From positions 930,001 to 994,000 of the forward strand of contig NZ_CP073239.1 of NCBI RefSeq assembly GCF_009670965.2: DNA of 64,000 nt. Reading direction: 5' to 3'. The translations under genes and the position numbers were made by a program. The notes below the pieces were generated by a model. The model had not been told where the DNA came from and made no database searches. It worked only from the letters and a program-made list of their open reading frames with translations. Positions within the stretch are counted from its first letter, which is position 1, and each line of letters starts with the position of its first letter. This DNA comes from Riemerella anatipestifer (GTDB lineage: Bacteria; Bacteroidota; Bacteroidia; Flavobacteriales; Weeksellaceae). Below are positions 1-7,359 of this stretch, in pieces.

Positions 1-1
1 T

Positions 2-397
2 AATGAAACCAATGTAGACTATCAGAAAAGGTTGGCATTTTTGTATATAGATTCGGAGCTTTTTGAAGAAAGTTTGCCATGTTTAGAAAAAATGGTAGAG
101 GCAGAATCTGATAGATTTTATAATTGGTATGCTTATACCGAAGTACTGATGTTGGTAGGACAGTATAATAAAGCCTTAGAAACCTTACAAAAAGCTATTT
201 CTTTACACAAAGATAGAGCCGAGTTTTACTATCAAATGAGTAATGTGTTATTTAATCTTGGTAGAGAGGAGGAGGCTAGAGATTATTTAGCTACGGCATT
301 GGTAATGGAGCCAAGTCTCGCGCAAGATATGTTACAAAAATACCCATTTATTCGAGATGAGGTAAAAAGGGTAAAAGCCAATAAGAAAGAAAGCTAG
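2..397 (+). CDS. TPR-repeat protein, 3' end only
   Basis: The reading frame is open from base 2 with no upstream stop, so the gene starts outside the window. A TTG at 32 lies inside the frame and is not a convincing start. The protein is built of TPR helices: residues encoded around 120-330 contain W-Y-A-Y/ALETLQKAI and Y-Q-M-S-N-V-L-F-N-L-GREEEARDYL, the classic 34-residue pattern ending in an A-x-xP position. TPR proteins are scaffolds for protein-protein contact, and the partner cannot be told from this fragment. The tail is basic (KRVKANKKES). Its stop shares the palindromic CTAG at 394-397 with the convergent gene on the other strand. Confidence 0.85.
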   Translation, partial: NETNVDYQKRLAFLYIDSELFEESLPCLEKMVEAESDRFYNWYAYTEVLMLVGQYNKALETLQKAISLHKDRAEFYYQMSNVLFNLGREEEARDYLATALVMEPSLAQDMLQKYPFIRDEVKRVKANKKES

Positions 398-612
398 AGG
401 CTCTTTCTTATTGGTTTTAGTAGTTCTTCTAATCCATTGATTTTAATTTCATAAACGGTAGCTAGTTGCATACCTAGTTTATTCTTAGGAAAACCACCAT
501 TTCTCATAAACCACTCTAAATAGGCCACGGGGAGATCTGCTAAGATGTAGTTCTTATATTTACCAAAAGGCATTTTAGTAAGGCAGATTTCTTTTAGAAT
601 TTCAGGATTCAT
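394..612 (-). CDS. DUF3820 family small protein
   Basis: This 72-residue protein carries the DUF3820 (QSregVF-like) signature: MPFGKYKNYILADLPVAYLEW near the N-terminus, then the turn GGFPKNKLG and a closing YEIK-NGLEELLKP helix. The length is normal for the family, whose biochemical role is not established. Its ATG lies 11 nt inside the 3' end of the upstream AI-2E-family gene on the same strand, so translational coupling is likely. The name 'quorum-sensing-regulated virulence factor' used for some homologues should not be carried over to this protein. Confidence 0.85.
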   Translation of the reverse strand: MNPEILKEICLTKMPFGKYKNYILADLPVAYLEWFMRNGGFPKNKLGMQLATVYEIKINGLEELLKPIRKSL

Positions 613-1720
613 TGGTGGTAGTTTCAGTGTTTTTATTTTCTGTGGGAGATATACCTGCTAGAGCTTCTTCATCGGAAGCGATAACTACGTTATCCTCATC
701 AGAAAATTCATCTCTATATATTTGTATTAGAAGTAAAGTTACAGAGACTAAAATTGGTCCAAACACCAATCCCATAAACCCAAAAAGATTCATTCCTAAG
801 ATGATGCCAAACACCGTATTAAGGGGGTGTATATCTTCTAATTTTTTGAGTAATGTAAATCTTAGTACATTATCTATAAGTCCCACTACAACAAGACAAT
901 AGATCGCCAATCCTACACCCGAAACAGTGTCGCCTTCAGCAATCATAAACAGAGCTACAGGAACATAAATAAGAGCACCACCAACAATAGGTATCATAGA
1001 GGCAATGGTGGTAAGAGCAAATAAAAGTATAACGCTAGGAGCTCCAAAGATAAGATAGCCTATCAATGCTGCAAGACCTTGCCCAAAAGCCACAACAGGA
1101 ATTCCTATGGCGTTGGCAATAATCATTTTTCTTATTTTTTCGCTGATGAGGTTAATATTGGCTCTTTTAAGAGGGGCCGCATTGGTTAAAATACGCTCAA
1201 AAATTCTAGGTTTTACTAACATAAAATAGAGAAGGAAGTAGGTAGAGGCAACAACGGTAACAGTATTGAGTGTACTGCTAAGAATAGTAGTAGATAATTG
1301 TCCTGCTGTTTCTTTTACTTTATCTAGATTTTCTTTACTTAGAATATCTATTTGTACTTCAGAAAGGATATAAGAGTGTATTTTGTCTAAAAAATCATTA
1401 AACCTGCCCATATAGGCTTGAGCATTACCCAATTTTTCTATAAGAGTATCAATTAAAAAATAGAGAGGTAAGATAAGGATAACTACCGTAGCTAGCATAA
1501 TAACTAAGGCAGAAGCCCAAGGTTTCCAATTCTTTTTTTCTATGAGATAAAGATTGTATTTCCGTGAAATTACATAAAGCGTTATAGCACCTAATAAAGA
1601 AGGTAGGAACATTGCTAACTGATAGGCCATCAATAAAAATAATGTGACGATGATGATGATGAGGGCTATTTGTTTAATTTTAGTATTGCTTATAGCATCA
1701 TTATATTTATTGTTACTCAT
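602..1720 (-). CDS. AI-2E family transporter (UPF0118 permease)
   Basis: A 372-residue polytopic inner-membrane protein of the AI-2E/TqsA/PerM family. Two hydrophobic segments at about residues 20-50 are followed by a third at about 70-90. A long soluble stretch (about 90-150) then leads into the C-terminal helix bundle with A-x-GIP-V-A-FGQGLAALIGY and the GG-A-L-IYVPVAL and FGFMGLVFGPILVSV motifs typical of the family. Members export varied substrates, and autoinducer-2 transport cannot be inferred from sequence. It is the middle gene of a three-gene minus-strand unit (2483 to 394). It starts 22 nt after the upstream gene and overlaps the DUF3820 gene. Confidence 0.88.
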   Translation of the reverse strand: MSNNKYNDAISNTKIKQIALIIIIVTLFLLMAYQLAMFLPSLLGAITLYVISRKYNLYLIEKKNWKPWASALVIMLATVVILILPLYFLIDTLIEKLGNAQAYMGRFNDFLDKIHSYILSEVQIDILSKENLDKVKETAGQLSTTILSSTLNTVTVVASTYFLLYFMLVKPRIFERILTNAAPLKRANINLISEKIRKMIIANAIGIPVVAFGQGLAALIGYLIFGAPSVILLFALTTIASMIPIVGGALIYVPVALFMIAEGDTVSGVGLAIYCLVVVGLIDNVLRFTLLKKLEDIHPLNTVFGIILGMNLFGFMGLVFGPILVSVTLLLIQIYRDEFSDEDNVVIASDEEALAGISPTENKNTETTTNES

Positions 1721-1742
1721 TGATTATTATTTATATAATTAG

Positions 1743-2483
1743 TTATGATTGATGTATTACTTTAATTTTAAATATCTGTTTATATAGAGTATAAATCATT
1801 GCATTCCAAAAAGGGAAGGTTAATAAGCCTCCTATACCTAATGCGAAAAACCCTGCGTAGCTAAATATAAATGCAACTAAAGCTCCTACAAATACAGTAG
1901 TGAAATTAGCTTTAAAAGCCATAAAATTAAGATGAATACTAGTAAAAATACCCACCCTTAGAAAATACATCAGGGGAGCTGCAAATAGTGTAAGAAATAC
2001 CCAAAGTACAGGTAAAGGCTGAAGCATTCCTGCATAAGAATAAATCATGGACCAAAATAAATGATAGCCAAAAAATCTAAAGAAAGAATAGCCATTATAG
2101 CCAATAGTTAAATCTGATGTGGAAGGGATTTCTCCTAAATCAATCTTTTTATAAATTTCGTAAAAGCCTATATTCAAAGGATATAATAGTGATTTTACTA
2201 TCATTATAGAAAATACAAAATGCTGGAAAGAAGTATTCTCCATCAGCTCCGCTAGAGTTTGGGAAATTAAGGTATAATTTCCAGAAAATAACTTTCGGAA
2301 AGATTCCATTTCAGTTTCCAAACCAAAATAGCTAAATAGTCCAACAGCAAAAGTCATCAGTAGTCCAAAATACAAAACAGAAAATAGTATTTGGAAGCCT
2401 ATGGTTTTTTGCCAATAGCCGAAAGCGTCCTGTAAAATCTGGCTGATGTTATTCACTTTATTAAACTCTGGGCTAGAACTCAT
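1743..2483 (-). CDS. Multi-pass membrane protein of unknown function
   Basis: About 246 residues with roughly six hydrophobic segments (for example VLYFGLLMTFAVGLFSYFG, FVFSIMIVKSLLYPLNIGFY and ALVAFIFSYAGFFALGIGGL). No catalytic motif is visible. Flavobacterial relatives are often mislabelled as carotene monooxygenases, a name this sequence does not support. I place the start at the ATG at 2483. The alternative upstream TTG at 2499-2501 falls inside the promoter -7 box (2499-2506), so it could not be on the transcript. It heads the unit that also contains the AI-2E and DUF3820 genes. Confidence 0.75.
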   Translation of the reverse strand: MSSSPEFNKVNNISQILQDAFGYWQKTIGFQILFSVLYFGLLMTFAVGLFSYFGLETEMESFRKLFSGNYTLISQTLAELMENTSFQHFVFSIMIVKSLLYPLNIGFYEIYKKIDLGEIPSTSDLTIGYNGYSFFRFFGYHLFWSMIYSYAGMLQPLPVLWVFLTLFAAPLMYFLRVGIFTSIHLNFMAFKANFTTVFVGALVAFIFSYAGFFALGIGGLLTFPFWNAMIYTLYKQIFKIKVIHQS

Positions 2484-2492
2484 ATAATTTAT

Positions 2493-2523
2493 TTTGCACA
2501 AAAATAAGCATTCTTTATTTTTG
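2493..2523 (+). promoter_or_regulatory. Promoter of pabB, implying a leaderless transcript
   Basis: TTTG at 2493-2496 and TATTTTTG at 2516-2523 are spaced by 19 bp. The pabB ATG follows only 4 nt after the -7 box, where the transcription start is expected. The element interlocks with the divergent promoter: each -7 box lies within the spacer region or next to the -33 of the other. Confidence 0.65.
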
Positions 2524-2528
2524 CCAAA
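2499..2528 (-). promoter_or_regulatory. Bacteroidota-type promoter for the 2483-394 unit
   Basis: On the minus strand, TTTG (2528-2525) and TATTTTTG (2506-2499) are separated by 18 bp, matching the -33 TTTG / -7 TAnnTTTG pattern. The predicted start is near 2493, about 10 nt before the ATG at 2483. It overlaps the pabB promoter on the other strand. Confidence 0.65.
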
Positions 2529-3505
2529 TGTTTTCTACAGAAAATCAGTTCGCTTTGATGGATAAACTCTCTTTGGAGAGTATTCCATTCTTTTTCATCA
2601 TAGATTTTATGATGACTAGAATAGAAGTATTTACTTTAGAAAATTTGGAACAATCAGGGCTTAATGTGGATTTTCCAAACTTTAAAATAAAATCAATTCC
2701 CAATATTCCCAAACCTTATCATTATGATTGGGAAGTGTTTCCAGAAACGAAAGAAGAGTATCTCAAAGGTTTTCGTATAGTGCAGGAGCATTTAAAAAAA
2801 GGAAATTCCTATTTGACTAATTACACTAGAAAAACTGAAATAAAAACCAATCTTTCTTTAGAAGAAATTTTCTATTTCTCTAATGCCAAATACAAAATAC
2901 TTTATCCCAATCAGTTTGTTTGTTTTTCTCCTGAAACTTTTGTGGAGGTAAAGAATAATAAAATAGTCACTCACCCAATGAAAGGAACGATAGACGCTTC
3001 CTTAGAAAACGCTGCAGAGATTTTAAAAAACGATATTAAAGAAAAGGCAGAGCATTACACGGTGGTAGATTTACTTAGAAATGACCTAAGTCAAGTAGCG
3101 GATAATGTTCAGGTTAAAGAGTTTCAGCGGATAGATTTTATTAAAACTCAACAGCGAAATTTATATGCAATGAGTTCCGAGATAGAAGGTGTGCTAAAAC
3201 CTCAATTTAGAAATAAAATAGGCAGTTTAATGCAGAAACTACTTCCCGCGGGCTCTATATTAGGAGCTCCAAAGCCTAAAACAAAAGAAATTATATTAGA
3301 GGCAGAAGGCTACAACAGAGGTTTCTATACTGGTATTTGCGGTTGGTTTGATGGGACGGATTTGGACTCTTGTGTGATGATAAGATTTATAGAAGCGGAA
3401 GGAGAAACTTTATTTTTTAAAAGTGGCGGAGGTATTACTCACTTAAGCAATCCTGACGACGAATATCAAGAGATGAAAAACAAAATTTATGTGCCAATTT
3501 ATTGA
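2528..3505 (+). CDS. pabB: Aminodeoxychorismate synthase component I
   Basis: A 325-residue chorismate-binding enzyme that makes 4-amino-4-deoxychorismate for folate synthesis. The C-terminal two thirds carry family motifs: HPMKGTID (about 156-163), AEHYTVVDLLRNDLSQVA (about 178-195), GSILGAPKPKTKEII, and GFYTGICGWFDG followed by RFIEAEG and the FKSGGGIT active-site strand. The N-terminal part is short, as in compact single-domain PabB proteins that work with a separate glutaminase (PabA/TrpG), which is not in this window. It is coupled to the downstream lyase-like gene, which begins 17 nt inside it. Anthranilate or isochorismate synthase is less likely given the length and this neighbour. 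Confidence 0.9.
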   Translation: MFSTENQFALMDKLSLESIPFFFIIDFMMTRIEVFTLENLEQSGLNVDFPNFKIKSIPNIPKPYHYDWEVFPETKEEYLKGFRIVQEHLKKGNSYLTNYTRKTEIKTNLSLEEIFYFSNAKYKILYPNQFVCFSPETFVEVKNNKIVTHPMKGTIDASLENAAEILKNDIKEKAEHYTVVDLLRNDLSQVADNVQVKEFQRIDFIKTQQRNLYAMSSEIEGVLKPQFRNKIGSLMQKLLPAGSILGAPKPKTKEIILEAEGYNRGFYTGICGWFDGTDLDSCVMIRFIEAEGETLFFKSGGGITHLSNPDDEYQEMKNKIYVPIY

Positions 3506-4082
3506 AAGCATTTGTTGGGAACACGGTAAGTTCTACCTAGTTGATTTACACCAAGAAAGAGTGGATAGTTCTTTTCAGAGGTTTAATAGAAGTTCGGTTG
3601 TTGATTTGGAGAAAATCCTTAGAAGTGTGGAGATTAAAACTCCACAGAAGCATAAAATAAGAGTGGTTTATGATTTAGAAGGGTATTATGAGGTAGAGGC
3701 TCTTCCTTATCAACCGCCTAAACTTAGCTCTTTTGAAATAGTGGAAGCTCCCGAAATAGATTATAGTCTTAAATATAAAGATAGGAGTAGTTTAAATCAA
3801 TTAAAGGAAAATTCTAATGCTTCAGAAATTATTATTACTCAAAAAGGACATATTACAGATACTACTTTTTCCAATCTTATTTTCCTTAAAAATGAGGAAT
3901 GGTTTACTCCAAAATCTTACTTGTTGAATGGTGTTCAGAGACAGAATTTGCTTCAAAAAAAACAGGCTAAAGAAGTAGAAATAACTTTAGATAATCTATC
4001 AGAATATTCTTATTTTAAAATAATTAATGCTATGAATTGTTTTGAAAAAGCTCCGATGTTTTCAATAGATTTAATAAAATAA
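3489..4082 (+). CDS. pabC: PLP class IV aminotransferase-fold protein, probable aminodeoxychorismate lyase
   Basis: A 197-residue fold-type IV PLP protein, shorter than the usual 250-300. The conserved second half is clear: EIIITQKGHITDTTFSNL, then TPKSYLLNGVQRQNLL. The likely PLP lysine is in the SLKYKDR segment (about residue 100). In this position the enzyme would split aminodeoxychorismate into p-aminobenzoate and pyruvate. It overlaps pabB by 17 nt and its ATG is embedded in the pabB end, a typical translationally coupled pabB-pabC pair. Specificity (ADC lyase versus branched-chain or D-amino acid transaminase) is inferred mainly from context. Confidence 0.8.
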   Translation: MCQFIESICWEHGKFYLVDLHQERVDSSFQRFNRSSVVDLEKILRSVEIKTPQKHKIRVVYDLEGYYEVEALPYQPPKLSSFEIVEAPEIDYSLKYKDRSSLNQLKENSNASEIIITQKGHITDTTFSNLIFLKNEEWFTPKSYLLNGVQRQNLLQKKQAKEVEITLDNLSEYSYFKIINAMNCFEKAPMFSIDLIK

Positions 4083-4118
4083 AGCCTTGCAATTTCTGTT
4101 TAGAGATTTCAAGGCTTT
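4081..4118 (+). terminator. Hairpin after pabC
   Basis: AAAGCCTTG (4081-4089) pairs perfectly with CAAGGCTTT (4110-4118). The stem begins in the pabC stop codon. A T-rich run follows only after about 15 nt, so termination strength is uncertain. Genes converge here, so it may serve both sides. Confidence 0.5.
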
Positions 4119-4133
4119 GGGATTAATATGGAT

Positions 4134-4322
4134 TTATTTTTTGAATAGAGATAGAAACAAAGCTCCCATTACTCCTCCATACAGCGTACTGTTGATAGGC
4201 TTAGAGGTAATAGCACAAGTGCCAGTACTACAGCCTACAAACTTTCAATACAGATAGCCACCTACGGCACCTATTATTGCTCCTATAATGCTTAGCTTAT
4301 GCTTTTTAATAAAATCTATCAT
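4134..4322 (-). pseudogene. DUF6132-like membrane protein interrupted by in-frame TGA
   Basis: A 62-codon frame on the minus strand opens with ATG at 4322 and ends with TAA at 4134-4136, but codon 26 is TGA (4247-4245). Up to the TGA it reads MIDFIKKHKLSIIGAIIGAV then GGYLY. After it, KFVGCSTGTCAITSK is followed by INSTLYGGVMGALF. This is the DUF6132 pattern: a small two-helix membrane protein with the Cys-containing loop GC-S-G-TC-I. Family members carry an aromatic residue, usually Trp (TGG), at the interrupted position, so a single G-to-A change would explain the stop. The frame starts 3 nt after the HMA gene stop, so the two form one transcription unit. It may instead be a sequencing error. 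Confidence 0.8.
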
Positions 4323-4325
4323 TTC

Positions 4326-4610
4326 TTACTCTACAGGGTCGCTCATTCTACCAATGGCACAGCTTACAAAAGATTTGGCTTTCTTTAGTATAGTATTATT
4401 TCCTTTTTCAGGATAGCCTAAACTAGACAATTTATCAACAAGAGAAGCACGGTCTATTGCTCCCGTAACTGTAACCGTTTCGGTATCTTTATCTATGGTA
4501 ATAGTTTCTATGTTTTCTATTTTAAGAATGGCTTTTTTAATACTGTTCATACAGCCACCGCATTTTATGTTTTCTACTTCTATGTTGTGGGTTGTTGTGT
4601 TGTTTGACAT
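4326..4610 (-). CDS. Heavy-metal-associated (HMA) domain protein
   Basis: A 94-residue soluble protein with one ferredoxin-like HMA domain. The metal-binding loop IKCGGCMNSIKKAI places Cys17 and Cys20, followed by the usual strands ITIDKDTETVTVTG and the closing LGYP. Such domains bind Cu(I) or similar soft metals, either as chaperones or as detached domains of P-type ATPases. The C-terminal tail (FVSCAIGRMSDPVE) has an extra Cys (position 84). It is transcribed with the broken DUF6132 gene immediately downstream. No metal ATPase is next to it, so its partner is unknown. Confidence 0.9.
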   Translation of the reverse strand: MSNNTTTHNIEVENIKCGGCMNSIKKAILKIENIETITIDKDTETVTVTGAIDRASLVDKLSSLGYPEKGNNTILKKAKSFVSCAIGRMSDPVE

Positions 4611-4711
4611 CGCTTTATTTTTTTATTAGGTTAATAAATAATTCCAAATCGGTCTTAGGAGAGATGCTATTATAGCAAGGTTCTAAAGTTTTTAATTTTA
4701 AAAATCTTAAG

Positions 4712-4719
4712 CAAAGATA
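4712..4719 (-). promoter_or_regulatory. Candidate -7 box for the HMA gene
   Basis: TATCTTTG on the minus strand (4719-4712) matches TAnnTTTG. It would leave a leader of about 95 nt before the ATG at 4610, longer than for most genes here. No clear -33 TTG is seen. Confidence 0.4.
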
Positions 4720-4850
4720 GGATTTTAATGATTATAAATTTATTAAATGGACTTTTTTCTCTACGGAAATCCTTTTTAAATCATTTAAAAAAAAATTTTA
4801 TTTTCGTCAAAATAAAAATTATAGTAGGTATTCTTAAATTAAAAAGTAAA

Positions 4851-6929
4851 ATGAAAAAGAAACTAATAACGCCGTGTGTATTATTTGTAAGTACATTTGG
4901 TTTTACACAAGAACTCAAGACAGATTCTGTTGCAAAAGCTAAGGAAATTCAAGAAGTTATTATTAAATCTCAACGCAAGAAGCAGTATAATGACCACGCT
5001 GCCTATACCTTTGATAAAGCAGCTCTGGAGAAAGCTAATAATGCTAAGGATTTGTTGGTAACACTTCCAGAGTTGGTACACGACCCTGTAAGTAATTCTA
5101 CCCAAAGTATCCGTGGTGGGAAAACCTTGTTCCTCATCAATGGTATAGAAGCTACTGAAGCCCAAATAAGGAGTGTTGCCCCAACTAATGTGGTACGAGT
5201 GGAGTACTATGATATTCCTCCTGCTCGTTGGGCAAACCGTGCCGATGTGGTCGTAAATATGATTACTAGAAATCCAGAATTAGGCTACTCTTACGGGGCA
5301 GATGTTACTTCTGCTCTTACTACGGGTTTCTTGAACGGAATGGTCTATGCCAATTATACCAAAGGTAAAAATGATTTTGGGCTAGAATATAATCTGAATG
5401 TTAGGGAGTATAATAACAGACGGACAAAAAAGCTACGAAATTATAGCATCAATGGTGTAGATTATTCTTCGGAGGGCTTAGGAAGAGATGCTTTTGGTTA
5501 TACAAACCAAGATATAGCCTTGCGTTATACCCGTGTAGAACCAGAGAAATACACTTTCCAAGCTAAGTTTAATATTAATCCATTTACTTATCACAATCAA
5601 GGAGAGACCTCTAATATATTTACTCAAGGTGGTGTGGTAAATAGGCATCAAGCGGTGGAGCATTCTAATCAAAAATATACTAATCCAACTTTAGACCTCT
5701 ATTATTCTAGAAATTTGGGTGCAAAAGATGAATTGATAGTCAATTTTGTGGGCTCTCATTACAAGACGAACTCTACAAAGTATAATAGAGAATGGAATGT
5801 AGCTACCAATGCTGAAGTTTTCCTCAATGAAATGAAACTGAATGCCTCACAAACAGGAATTGTAGGAGAGATTGCCCATAGCCATCAGTTTGAAAAGGGT
5901 AAATTAACGAGTGGTTACCGTTTAACCAATACTAATGTGGATAATCAGCTTAATAATATACTAGGAGCTTCTCAATTTGAAGTAAACTATTTGGAGCAGT
6001 ATTTTTATACAGAGTATAATGGGAAATGGGATAAATTCAGCTATCGTTTGGGTATAGGTGCTAATAATATACAGAATAAAACAGCCACTAATTTTACTAA
6101 TGATTGGGCATTAACGCCAAAGTTGGTTCTGTCTTATGCGTTAGGCAAACAGGCGTTCCGTTTTTCTAGTAGTTATAAAAATGCGAACCCAGATGGAGAA
6201 ATGATGAGCCCTAACTTGGTGCAGAGTGCACCTAACTTATTCCATTCGGGAAATCCTGACTTAAAGCCTCAAAGGCAGTTTAATAACCAACTGAATTATT
6301 CCTTTAATACTAATTATTTTGATTTGAATACTAAAGCATTTTATAATGTTGTTAAAGGGTATTTTGCTTCTGTTTATAAAGAAAATACAGCATTCAATGG
6401 CTATGTTCTTAACTATCAAAACGCACCGTATTACAGAGAGGCAGGTCTTGGGATTACAGGTTCTATTAAGCCCTTTGCTAGTGATTTGTTGGTGATACAT
6501 TTGTATTTTCAGCCTACTTCTATGCTAATGGAAACACAGGAAGGGCACAAGGCAAAGGTAAGCTATGTACGGAATAATTTCACACTCACTTCTAAGTATA
6601 AACAATGGAGTTTGTTTTATCAATTTAATGTTCCTGTGTATAGGATCAGTGGTTCTTTTCTTAGCAAAAACGAGAATTCTAACCATTTTTCCTTGTCTTA
6701 TCAGTTAGGAAATTGGAAACTATCTACAGGAATGTATTTTATGGGAATGCCTGCACAATATGAAACGAAAGCATTAGATTTTAGCCCAGTACAGAGCGAG
6801 GCTAAAACCCAGATTTTTGATAATAAAAATATGTTTGTGCTAGGAGCGTCTTATGATTTTTCTTTAGGGAAGAAACTACAAATACAAAAGAAACTAGATA
6901 ACCAGACCAGCGGAGCGGTAACTTTCTAG
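4851..6929 (+). CDS. TonB-dependent-receptor-like outer membrane beta-barrel protein
   Basis: A 692-residue exported protein. I start it at ATG 4851, which gives the signal peptide MKKKLITPCVLFVSTFGFTQ. An earlier ATG at 4728 would add a basic 41-residue extension before the signal and is unlikely. A short plug-like domain follows: IQEVIIKSQRKK, then LPELVHDP..TQSIRGGKTLFLINGIEA and VVRVEYYDIPPAR..ADVVVNMITR. Alternating-pattern strands continue to the C-terminus. No N-terminal carboxypeptidase-like (CNA_B) repeat is present and the total length is small for SusC or siderophore receptors. No SusD partner is adjacent. The substrate is unknown. Confidence 0.85.
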   Translation: MKKKLITPCVLFVSTFGFTQELKTDSVAKAKEIQEVIIKSQRKKQYNDHAAYTFDKAALEKANNAKDLLVTLPELVHDPVSNSTQSIRGGKTLFLINGIEATEAQIRSVAPTNVVRVEYYDIPPARWANRADVVVNMITRNPELGYSYGADVTSALTTGFLNGMVYANYTKGKNDFGLEYNLNVREYNNRRTKKLRNYSINGVDYSSEGLGRDAFGYTNQDIALRYTRVEPEKYTFQAKFNINPFTYHNQGETSNIFTQGGVVNRHQAVEHSNQKYTNPTLDLYYSRNLGAKDELIVNFVGSHYKTNSTKYNREWNVATNAEVFLNEMKLNASQTGIVGEIAHSHQFEKGKLTSGYRLTNTNVDNQLNNILGASQFEVNYLEQYFYTEYNGKWDKFSYRLGIGANNIQNKTATNFTNDWALTPKLVLSYALGKQAFRFSSSYKNANPDGEMMSPNLVQSAPNLFHSGNPDLKPQRQFNNQLNYSFNTNYFDLNTKAFYNVVKGYFASVYKENTAFNGYVLNYQNAPYYREAGLGITGSIKPFASDLLVIHLYFQPTSMLMETQEGHKAKVSYVRNNFTLTSKYKQWSLFYQFNVPVYRISGSFLSKNENSNHFSLSYQLGNWKLSTGMYFMGMPAQYETKALDFSPVQSEAKTQIFDNKNMFVLGASYDFSLGKKLQIQKKLDNQTSGAVTF

Positions 6930-6953
6930 AGAGGGCGATAGAATGCTTTAAAG

Positions 6954-6990
6954 TTAGGGTAGCGAAGTTGGTTTTGCTGCCCTAATTTTT
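6954..6990 (+). terminator. Rho-independent terminator after the outer membrane protein gene
   Basis: TTAGGGTAGC (6954-6963) pairs with GCTGCCCTAA (6976-6985), giving 10 bp with one G-T wobble. TTTTT follows at 6986-6990. Confidence 0.8.
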
Positions 6991-7093
6991 GTTGGGGGGT
7001 TCTTGTTCCGCTGAAATGCGTGAGGTGTGCTGTAATGATGGCGATTTTTGGGTGTTTCAATGCGGTGTATTAAATTATTCTCAAAAAAATGAG

Positions 7094-7312
7094 TTCCTAC
7101 TGTTCATTCTTCTATTCCTACGGGCTGTTTTTGTGTTCCTCCAGGTTTTTTTGCGTTCCTCATTGCTATTCTTGCATTCCTCAGAGTCGTTTTTGTATTC
7201 CTACTGCCCATTCTTCTATTCCTCATTACTATTCTTGTCTTCCTCAGAGCCGTTGTTTAGCTCCTCACCGTTGTTTTTGTCTTCTTACGGACTGTTTTTA
7301 TGTTCCTACTAG
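7094..7312 (+). repeat. Imperfect 21-bp tandem repeat array (about 10.5 units)
   Basis: Units beginning with TTCCT (or a one-base variant) start at 7094, 7115, 7136, 7156, 7177, 7198, 7219, 7240, 7261, 7282 and 7303. The spacing is 21 bp except one unit of 20. The consensus is TTCCTnnnnnynnTTyTTnnn, pyrimidine-rich on the plus strand. A 63-bp higher-order period is visible: the units at 7156 and 7219, and those at 7177 and 7240, resemble each other more than they resemble their neighbours. The array fills the 430-bp interval between the outer membrane protein gene and a convergent membrane protein gene. Open frames through it only translate the repeat (7 residues per unit) and are not credible genes. 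There are no unique spacers, so it is not a CRISPR. Confidence 0.85.
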
Positions 7313-7359
7313 TTATGGGCGGATTTTCTTGCGTTGATTTTTGGGCTTTTTATTCTAAG

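Noticed and set aside
612..902. Plus-strand frame opposite the AI-2E family gene
   Set aside because: Composition and lack of motifs show it is the antisense shadow of a well-supported membrane protein.
2484..2501. TTG start for the membrane protein on the minus strand
   Set aside because: The TTG is part of the -7 promoter box, so it would not be transcribed. ATG 2483 is used instead.
4728..4850. 41-residue N-terminal extension of the outer membrane protein
   Set aside because: ATG at 4851 gives a clean signal peptide. The extension is basic and would bury it.
7094..7312. CRISPR array
   Set aside because: Units are contiguous and imperfect with no unique spacers, and no cas genes are in the window.
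6989..7337. Two open frames of about 80-110 codons through the 21-bp repeats
   Set aside because: Both only translate the repeat (7 residues per unit, Cys/Ser/Phe rich), lack plausible starts or conserved features, and the reading comes from the tandem array.
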